Under the pieces are notes generated by a model, which searched no databases, was not told the origin of the DNA, and saw nothing but the letters and a program-made list of their open reading frames with translations. A stretch of 10,141 bases of DNA from an uncultured Marmoricola sp. (GTDB taxonomy: Bacteria; Actinomycetota; Actinomycetes; Propionibacteriales; Nocardioidaceae): positions 1-10,141 of the forward strand of contig NZ_CALTZE010000130.1 in NCBI RefSeq assembly GCF_943913695.1. Reading direction: 5' to 3'. This document shows, piece after piece, positions 5,082 through 10,141 of this stretch. The position numbers and the translations under genes are program-made. Within the stretch, counting starts at the first letter, position 1. Each line of letters opens with the position of its first letter.

Positions 5082-6482
5082 ATGGCTTCCACCACTCCGC
5101 GCACCGACGACGCCCGGCAGTCGCAGCGGCTGCCCTGGACCCTCCTCCGTGCGGGGGGCCGCTACGGACTGGCCGACTCCGAGGTGCGCGACCCGATCGG
5201 CCTGGCCATCGCGGCGCTCAACCGGCTGGCCTCCTCCGACCTGATGGACCGGCTCGGCATCCGCAAGCAGACCGAGCAGAGCGTCTACCGCGTCACCAGC
5301 GCCGGGTTCCGCACCGCCGGCACCGTCGGTCGCACCTTCGCCCGCGCCGGCAAGCGTGCCGGTGGCAACCGCGTGCCGAGCGCCAAGCGCTCCGGCCTCT
5401 TCGACCTCACGCCCAGCGACGACGAGCAGATGATCGCCGACGTGGTGCGCGAGCTGGCCGAGGAGGTGGTGCGCCCCGCCGCGGCCGCGGCCAACGAGGA
5501 GTGCGCCGCGCCCGAGGACCTGCTGAAGTCGACCCTGGAGGTCGGCCTGCCGATCCTCGGCGTCCCCGAGGAGCTCGGCGGCATCGCCACCGAGCGCTCG
5601 GCGGTCACCGGGGTGCTGGTGCACGAGGCTCTCGCCCACGGCGACATGGGCCTGGCGGTGGCGGCACTCGCGCCTGGCGCTGTGGCCACGTCGCTCGCGC
5701 TGTGGGGCACCGAGGAGCAGCAGCAGACCTACCTCCCGCACTTCACCGGCGAGGAGGTCCCGGCCGCGGCGCTCGCCCTGGCCGAGCCCACCCCGATGTA
5801 CGACGCCCTGGCCCCCGCCACGACCGCGCAGCGCCGCGGCGACGGCTTCGTGCTCAACGGCACCAAGTCGGGGGTCGTCCGCGGCGCCGAGGCCGAGCTC
5901 TTCGTCGTGGGTGCCGACCTGGAGGGGGAGCCGCGGCTCTTCGTCGTGGAGTCCAAGGCCGAGGGCGTCACGCTCGAGTCCGACCCCTCGATGGGTCTGC
6001 GCGCCGCCAGCCTGAGCCGGCTGGTGCTCGACGACGTCGCGGTCGAGGAGATCTCGCTGCTCGGGTCGACCGACGACTACCGCGAGGCCGTGCGCTGCTC
6101 GCGTCTGGCGTGGTGCGCGCTCGCGGTCGGCACCGGCCAGGCGGTGCTCGACTACGTCATCCCCTACGTCAAGGAGCGCGAGGCGTTCGGGGAGCCGATC
6201 GCGCACCGGCAGTCGGTGGCCTTCATGGTCGCCAACATCGGCATCGAGCTGCAGGGCATGAGGCTGGCGACGTGGAAGGCCGCCTCGCGCATCGCCCAGG
6301 GCAAGGACGCCGCCAAGGAGGTCGCGCTGGCGCGGCGGCTGTGCAGCGAGCACGGCATGCGCATCGGCCTCGACGGCGTGCAGCTGCTCGGTGGTCACGG
6401 CTTCGTCAAGGAGCACCCGGTCGAGCGGTGGTACCGCGACCTGCGGGCCGTCGCGCTCATGGAGGGAGCGGTCCTGGTCTGA
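5082..6482 (+). CDS. Acyl-CoA dehydrogenase, first subunit of a pair (FadE24-like)
   Basis: A 466-residue acyl-CoA dehydrogenase homologue for alpha,beta-desaturation of an acyl-CoA. A roughly 105-residue basic N-terminal extension precedes the usual fold, which starts near DLTPSDDEQMIAD (108-120). The usual FAD signature TEPxxGSD is degenerate (AEPTPMYD, 234-241), and the W-I-T loop is replaced by TKSGVV (261-266). By contrast, the motifs that reach the neighbouring subunit's FAD are intact: REAFGEP (366-372), Gln377 and QLLGGHG (434-440). A Glu at the catalytic position (461, MEGAV) is kept, but the protein ends five residues later and lacks the usual C-terminal helix. Size, order and the 404-aa partner match M. 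tuberculosis FadE24/FadE23 (468 and 401 aa, from memory). It probably forms a heterotetramer with the next gene's product. The start is set by the leaderless -10 box. The substrate is unknown. Confidence 0.9.
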   Translation: MASTTPRTDDARQSQRLPWTLLRAGGRYGLADSEVRDPIGLAIAALNRLASSDLMDRLGIRKQTEQSVYRVTSAGFRTAGTVGRTFARAGKRAGGNRVPSAKRSGLFDLTPSDDEQMIADVVRELAEEVVRPAAAAANEECAAPEDLLKSTLEVGLPILGVPEELGGIATERSAVTGVLVHEALAHGDMGLAVAALAPGAVATSLALWGTEEQQQTYLPHFTGEEVPAAALALAEPTPMYDALAPATTAQRRGDGFVLNGTKSGVVRGAEAELFVVGADLEGEPRLFVVESKAEGVTLESDPSMGLRAASLSRLVLDDVAVEEISLLGSTDDYREAVRCSRLAWCALAVGTGQAVLDYVIPYVKEREAFGEPIAHRQSVAFMVANIGIELQGMRLATWKAASRIAQGKDAAKEVALARRLCSEHGMRIGLDGVQLLGGHGFVKEHPVERWYRDLRAVALMEGAVLV

Positions 6483-6523
6483 GGCGGCCCGACCGCCCCG
6501 ACCTCTCAGGCCCAGGACCCACG

Positions 6524-6530
6524 AAGGAGA
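6524..6530 (+). promoter_or_regulatory. Shine-Dalgarno site of the second acyl-CoA dehydrogenase gene
   Basis: GAAGGAGA around 6523-6530 lies 5 nt before the ATG at 6536 and fixes that start. It is the strongest ribosome binding site in the window. It contrasts with the leaderless first gene of the operon and fits an internal cistron. Confidence 0.75.
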
Positions 6531-6535
6531 CCCCG

Positions 6536-7750
6536 ATGATCAACCTCGAGACCCCCAGGAAGCTGCGACCCCTGGTCGACCAGGCCCACCAGGTCGCGAT
6601 GAACATGCTCCGGCCGATCTCCCGCAAGTACGACGAGCAGGAGCACGCCTACCCCAAGGAGCTCGACATGCTGGCCGCGATGATCGACGGCATCAGCGAG
6701 TCGGGGGCCACCGGTGGCGCCGGTGCGAGCGGCGTACGCCGCAGCGAGAAGCCGGAGGCCGAGTCGGGCAACCGCAACGGCGCCAACCTCGCCAGCGTGC
6801 TCTCGGTGATGGAGATGTGCTGGGGCGACGTCGGCCTGCTGCTCTCGATGCCGCGCCAGGGGCTCGGCAACTCCGCGATCGCCTCGGTCGCCGACGACGA
6901 GCAGCTCGAGCGCTTCGCCGGCACCTGGGCAGCGATGGCGATCACCGAGCCGGGGGTGGGCTCCGACTCGGCCAACATCGTGACCACGGCCGTCAAGGAC
7001 GGCGACGACTACGTCATCAACGGCGAGAAGATCTATGTCACCTCCGGCGAGCGGGCCGACTCCGTGGTCGTCTGGGCGACGCTCGACAAGTCGCTCGGTC
7101 GCGCCGCGATCAAGTCCTTCGTGGTGGAGAAGGGCACCCCCGGCATGCGCGTGGAGCGGCTGGAGCACAAGCTCGGCATCCGCGCCTCCGACACGGCCGT
7201 GATCATCTTCGAGGACTGCCGCGTGCCGGCGGCCAACCTCCTGGGCTCGCCCGAGGTCGACGTCAAGCAGGGCTTCGCCGGCGCCATGGCGACCTTCGAC
7301 AACACCCGGCCGCTGGTCGCCGCGATGGCCGTGGGCTGCGCCCGCGCCTCGCTCGACCTGACCCGCGACCTGCTCGCCGAGGCCGGCATCGAGGTCGACT
7401 ACGACCGACCGTCGCTCAACCAGCCCGCGGCCGCCGCGACGCTGCTGGCGCTCGAGGCCGAGTGGGAGGCCGCCTACCTGCTGACCCTGCAGTCGGCGTG
7501 GATGGCCGACAACCGCGAGCCCAACTCGATGCAGGCCTCGATGGCCAAGGCCAAGGCCGGCCGCATGGGCAGCGAGGTCACGCTGCGCTGCGTCGAGCTC
7601 GCCGGCACGCTCGGCTACTCCGAGACCGAGCTGCTGGAGAAGTGGGGCCGCGACTCCAAGATCCTCGACATCTTCGAGGGCACCCAGCAGATCCAGCAGC
7701 TCATCGTGGCCCGCCGGCTGCTCGGGCTGACCTCGGCCGAGCTGCGGTAG
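6536..7750 (+). CDS. Acyl-CoA dehydrogenase, second (catalytic) subunit of a pair (FadE23-like)
   Basis: A 404-residue flavoenzyme subunit with the dehydrogenase fold. It carries the FAD isoalloxazine motif ITEPGVGSD (136-144), the YVTSGERAD loop (167-175), GIRASDTAVIIFEDCRVP (214-231), and the catalytic Glu381 in IFEGTQQIQQ followed by the normal C-terminal helix VARRLL. It lacks the RxxFGxPI motif, which in other members reaches the partner's FAD (the region 279-300 reads LLAEAGIEVDYDRPSLNQPA). QxxGGxG is altered to VELAGTLG (353-360). The losses are thus reciprocal to those in the upstream subunit, and the two together supply one full set. An insertion rich in Gly and Ser (55-80) follows the first helices. 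The gene is 53 bp downstream of the first, in the same operon, with a strong ribosome binding site. FadE23 of mycobacteria is the nearest match in size and order. The acyl-CoA substrate is not predictable. Confidence 0.92.
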   Translation: MINLETPRKLRPLVDQAHQVAMNMLRPISRKYDEQEHAYPKELDMLAAMIDGISESGATGGAGASGVRRSEKPEAESGNRNGANLASVLSVMEMCWGDVGLLLSMPRQGLGNSAIASVADDEQLERFAGTWAAMAITEPGVGSDSANIVTTAVKDGDDYVINGEKIYVTSGERADSVVVWATLDKSLGRAAIKSFVVEKGTPGMRVERLEHKLGIRASDTAVIIFEDCRVPAANLLGSPEVDVKQGFAGAMATFDNTRPLVAAMAVGCARASLDLTRDLLAEAGIEVDYDRPSLNQPAAAATLLALEAEWEAAYLLTLQSAWMADNREPNSMQASMAKAKAGRMGSEVTLRCVELAGTLGYSETELLEKWGRDSKILDIFEGTQQIQQLIVARRLLGLTSAELR

Positions 7751-7776
7751 AGCGCGGCTCCGGCCCGCCCGTGCTC
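7750..7776. terminator. Hairpin between convergent dehydrogenase and propeller genes
   Basis: GAGCGCGG (7750-7757) pairs with CCGTGCTC (7769-7776) in an 8-bp stem with one G-U wobble and an 11-nt loop. It fills the 24-bp gap between the stop codons of the two convergent genes and touches both. That suits a bidirectional terminator, although no T-run flanks either side. Confidence 0.45.
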
Positions 7777-8884
7777 AGCGAGCGAAGCTGCTCGGCATCT
7801 TCAGCACCAGACCCGCGCCGGGATCGGCGAGGCTGAAGGCTGCGGTGTAGAGCCGCCCGCGGGAGACGTCGAGTCCCGTGGCGAACGGCACGCGAGCCTC
7901 CTGCTGCTGCCCGCGCCTGGGGACGACCGTGAGCGCTCCGGGCGGTCCCGCGGGATTCGCCTCCAGCGCTTGGGAGTAGGCGACCCACCGGCGGGTGCCG
8001 GCGACGCCGGTCGGGGAGGTGAGCCCCCGCCACGTCTGCCGTACGGCGCCCGAGCGCAGGCCCAGCTCGTAGATCCGTCCGGCACCCGGCTGCTCGGCCC
8101 CCAGGGTGCTGACCAGCACGGCGCCCCCCACGTAGTCGACGCCGGTCGGCACGGAGTCGCAGCCCACGACGCCGGGATTGGCCTGGGCGCCCGGAGCCAG
8201 GCACGCGCGGGTGCGCGGGTTGGGCGGCACGAAGAACGTCGAGACCCGACCGGTGCGCGGGTTCACGCGCAGCACGGCGTTGGCCCCGCCGTCGGCGACG
8301 AGCAGTCCCCGTGGCGTCCACGCCATCGCGAAGGGGTTCGACAAGGCGTCGTACGGCGCCCCGTCCGGGTCGAACTGAGGCTGCCCGTCGGGGTTGCGCC
8401 GGAGCTCGTAGGCCTCGAGCCTGGCGATCGTGCGCGTCCGGCCGGTGGAGAGGCTGGTGCGCAGCAGCGACGTCGGCGCATAGCCGTCGCCCGGAGGCGG
8501 ACCGTCAGGCGACGGGCCGCCGATGACGCTGTAGACGAAGCCTCCGTGCACGGCCACCCCGGCGACGCCGGGAGCGCCCGAGAGGATGGTGCGCCGCGTG
8601 CGGTCGCGCCGCACGAGGGTGACCTGCCCGGCGCCGGACTCGGCGACGAAGACGCCGCGGGGGCGCACGTCGATGCCGAAGGGGTTGGTGAGCCCCGAGG
8701 CCACGACCCGGGGTGCCGGCGCCGCTCGTCCCGTCGGCGAGTCCTGGTCGGCCGCCGTCGCCGACGTGGGCGTGGCCAGTGCCAGGGCGATGCTGAGCGC
8801 CGCGATGAATCCCGCGGTCGTGGGCCCGAGGCGCTTGCTGGGCGAGGCCGGACGAAGGCGACGGAGCAAAGGTCGATGACGCAT
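7775..8884 (-). CDS. Secreted ScyD/ScyE-family beta-propeller protein
   Basis: A 369-residue exported protein. The N-terminus has an Arg-rich n-region and a hydrophobic stretch (AGFIAALSIALALA, 24-37), with likely cleavage near SATA-A (about 45). No lipobox Cys is seen, so it is probably released or wall-associated. The mature part has repeated propeller blades of the form SGLTNPFGIDV...GVFVAESG (63-84), SNPFAMAWT...GLLVADGGANAVLRVNP (182-209), DSVPTGVDYVGGAVLVST (243-260) and GRIYEL (269-274). These, plus the A-Y-E-x-x-R-N-P-D-G segment (158-167), identify the ScyD/ScyE family, named for cyanobacterial scytonemin genes but common in actinobacteria with unknown function. Cys228 and Cys242, the only mature-region cysteines I see, could form a disulfide. 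GTG/ATG codons further upstream would bury the signal peptide. ATG at 8884 has GGGGAGGGA 5 nt before it and is preferred. Confidence 0.87.
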   Translation of the reverse strand: MRHRPLLRRLRPASPSKRLGPTTAGFIAALSIALALATPTSATAADQDSPTGRAAPAPRVVASGLTNPFGIDVRPRGVFVAESGAGQVTLVRRDRTRRTILSGAPGVAGVAVHGGFVYSVIGGPSPDGPPPGDGYAPTSLLRTSLSTGRTRTIARLEAYELRRNPDGQPQFDPDGAPYDALSNPFAMAWTPRGLLVADGGANAVLRVNPRTGRVSTFFVPPNPRTRACLAPGAQANPGVVGCDSVPTGVDYVGGAVLVSTLGAEQPGAGRIYELGLRSGAVRQTWRGLTSPTGVAGTRRWVAYSQALEANPAGPPGALTVVPRRGQQQEARVPFATGLDVSRGRLYTAAFSLADPGAGLVLKMPSSFAR

Positions 8885-9088
8885 GGAGTCCCTCCCCAGA
8901 GACCGGGATCCGGGCCACGGACCGGGTTCCGCGGCCGCTCTTCCCCTGCTCACAGCACCCCACACCCCGGTCGATCACGCCAGTGCCGGTCTAGCGGGCA
9001 TGACCGCGGCGACTGGACCACCGCACGGGGCAGAGGTGGACGCACCGGGACGCAATGCCCCGGGTCACGACGAGGGGCGGAGCGAGCC
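8885..9088. other. Intergenic region between galK and the propeller gene
   Basis: This 204-bp region holds the propeller gene's ribosome binding site next to 8884. There is also a weak hairpin, GCCCC 9057-9061 with GGGGC 9074-9078, behind the galK stop that might be a terminator. Short repeats of ACCGGG/CCGGG occur at about 8902-8936. I see no convincing -10/-35 pair and no protein-coding frame with family character, although the propeller gene probably has its own promoter here. Confidence 0.4.
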
Positions 9089-10141
9089 TCAGGCCCCGAC
9101 GCGTGCGCCGGGGCCGGGCTCCGCGACGAAGAACGCCGGCGCCCTCCAGCCCTGAGCGACGAACGCCGAGCGCACGGCCTGCTCGACGGCGTCGGCCCGC
9201 GCCGCCGGGACCAGGGCGATCGCCGAGCCGCCGAAGCCGCCGCCGGTCATCCGGGCGCCCCAGGCGCCGGCCTCGCGCGCGGTCGCGCAGGCGAGGTCGA
9301 GCTCGGCGCACGAGACCTCGTAGTCGTCGCGCAGCGAGGCGTGCGAGGCGTCGAGCAGGGGGCCGAGCGCCTCCCAGTCGTGGGCGCGCAGGGCAGCGAC
9401 GAAGTCGTCGACGCGGCGTACCTCGCTCACGACGTGGCGGGCACGGGGAAGCAGCGCGGCATCGAGCCGCTCGAGGTCGGTCATCTCGGCCTCGGCCAGG
9501 TGGCGTACGCCGAGGACGCGCGCGGCCTCCCAGGCCTGGTCGCGACGGGCGCCGTAGCCCCCGTCGGTGAGCTCGTGGCTCACCCGCGTGTCGATCACCA
9601 GCACCACGAGGTCGCGCTCGGCGGGGTCGAAGGGCACCTGCTCACGACGGCCGTCGGCGAAGTCGAGCAGCAGGGCATGGGCGGCCTGCGCGTGCACCGA
9701 GATGGCCTGGTCGAGCCCGCCCGTGGGGGCGCCGACGACCTCGCTCTCGGCGCGCACGCAGGCCGTCACCAGGTCGTCGGGCGACAGCCCGAGCCCGAGG
9801 GCCGCGTCGAGCGCGACGGCGACGCTGCACTCCAGGGCCGCCGAGCTCGACAGCCCGGCGCCGACCGGCACCTCGCTGAAGATCTCGACGTCGAAGCCCC
9901 CCGGGACCTCGAGCACCACGAAGACGCCCGCGACGTAGCGCACCCAGGAGGGCGCGCTCGCGACGTCGTCCATGCCGCCCCGCCACGCGAGCTCGCCGCT
10001 GCGCACGTGGAGCTGCTCGTCCTCGCGGGGGCGGAGCGTGGCGGTGGTCGACTGCCGCAGCGCGAAGGGCAGGCAGCGGCCCCCGTTGTAGTCGACGTGC
10101 TCGCCGATGAGGTTGACGCGGCCGGGGGCGGTCCCGGTCAC
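9089..10141 (-). CDS. galK: Galactokinase, 5' end beyond the window
   Basis: A GHMP-family kinase that phosphorylates alpha-D-galactose to galactose-1-phosphate with ATP in the Leloir pathway. The visible 350 residues begin at the galactokinase signature APGRVNLIGEHVDYNGG (5-21). The ATP-binding motif VPVGAGLSSSAALE (91-104), GGLDQAIS (141-148; Asp144 is the likely catalytic base, with Arg8 its partner) and C-terminal motif 3, GARMTGGGFGGSAIALVP (295-312), follow. Numbers count from the window edge. The codon at 10139-10141 is GTG, but the family normally has some 20 or more residues before the signature, so this is probably an internal Val and the true start lies outside. All catalytic motifs are intact. 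No galT or galE is seen inside the window; they may lie upstream. The ScyD/ScyE gene follows 204 bp downstream on the same strand and is probably a separate unit. Confidence 0.95.
   Translation of the reverse strand: MTGTAPGRVNLIGEHVDYNGGRCLPFALRQSTTATLRPREDEQLHVRSGELAWRGGMDDVASAPSWVRYVAGVFVVLEVPGGFDVEIFSEVPVGAGLSSSAALECSVAVALDAALGLGLSPDDLVTACVRAESEVVGAPTGGLDQAISVHAQAAHALLLDFADGRREQVPFDPAERDLVVLVIDTRVSHELTDGGYGARRDQAWEAARVLGVRHLAEAEMTDLERLDAALLPRARHVVSEVRRVDDFVAALRAHDWEALGPLLDASHASLRDDYEVSCAELDLACATAREAGAWGARMTGGGFGGSAIALVPAARADAVEQAVRSAFVAQGWRAPAFFVAEPGPGARVGA

Noticed and set aside
4959..6416. Long upstream open extension of the deformylase frame, antisense to the first dehydrogenase
   Set aside because: The extension is low-complexity and His/Gly/Arg-rich, and a leaderless promoter and ATG at 4958 give a normal-length deformylase.
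6290..6482. First dehydrogenase being a C-terminally truncated pseudogene
   Set aside because: It stops five residues after the catalytic-position Glu, but the frame is clean, codon use is normal, and the paired mycobacterial homologues have about the same length.
5045..6535. Open frame leading without a stop into the second dehydrogenase, which might suggest a 901-residue fusion
   Set aside because: It runs out of frame through the first dehydrogenase as an Arg-rich shadow. The second gene has its own strong ribosome binding site and ATG at 6536.
6391..7836. 481-codon plus-strand frame overlapping the second dehydrogenase
   Set aside because: It is Arg/Gly-rich with no domain character and overlaps a gene with intact catalytic motifs.
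10139..10141. GTG at the window edge as the galactokinase start
   Set aside because: The galactokinase signature would begin only a few residues later, whereas the family has a longer N-terminus. The gene most likely continues past the edge.

Overview
The window is very GC-rich DNA with strong G/C third-position bias, short intergenic gaps and GTG/ATG starts. This suggests a high-GC actinobacterium. The gene content (a PEBP protein like mycobacterial Rv2140c, a fused CysG-type siroheme enzyme, a FadE24/FadE23-like acyl-CoA dehydrogenase pair) and a REP-like intergenic repeat suggest the Nocardioides/Propionibacteriales neighbourhood. That placement is an inference from style and gene content, not from a marker gene. 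There are eight protein genes, the last cut by the window edge. I found no RNA genes, insertion sequences, CRISPR arrays or prophage genes.

Left part (1-2846): a non-coding left end holds a nested inverted-repeat element (24-105) and a GC hairpin (147-171) just behind the leftward PEBP gene (180-707). Diverging from it are a siroheme synthase (precorrin-2 dehydrogenase/ferrochelatase fused to uroporphyrinogen-III methyltransferase) and, overlapping it by 8 nt, a SpoU/TrmH-family RNA 2'-O-methyltransferase.

Middle (2884-4958): a soluble tandem-PAS histidine kinase with no response regulator beside it is convergent with a leftward peptide deformylase. Only 17 bp separate their stop codons.

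Right part (4959-10141): the deformylase diverges from a two-gene acyl-CoA dehydrogenase operon. The promoter of this operon carries a perfect 17-bp palindrome lying across its -10 box. The two dehydrogenases have lost different halves of the FAD-binding signature, which points to an obligate alpha2beta2 enzyme with shared FAD sites. Convergent to this operon are a secreted ScyD/ScyE-type beta-propeller protein and, upstream of it on the same strand, a galactokinase whose 5' end lies outside the window.

Most of the window is housekeeping and catabolic. The parts most worth following are the dehydrogenase pair with its operator, the left-end repeat, the recently duplicated PAS module, and a recurring leaderless promoter layout (TANNNT, 6-7 nt, ATG) in front of four genes.
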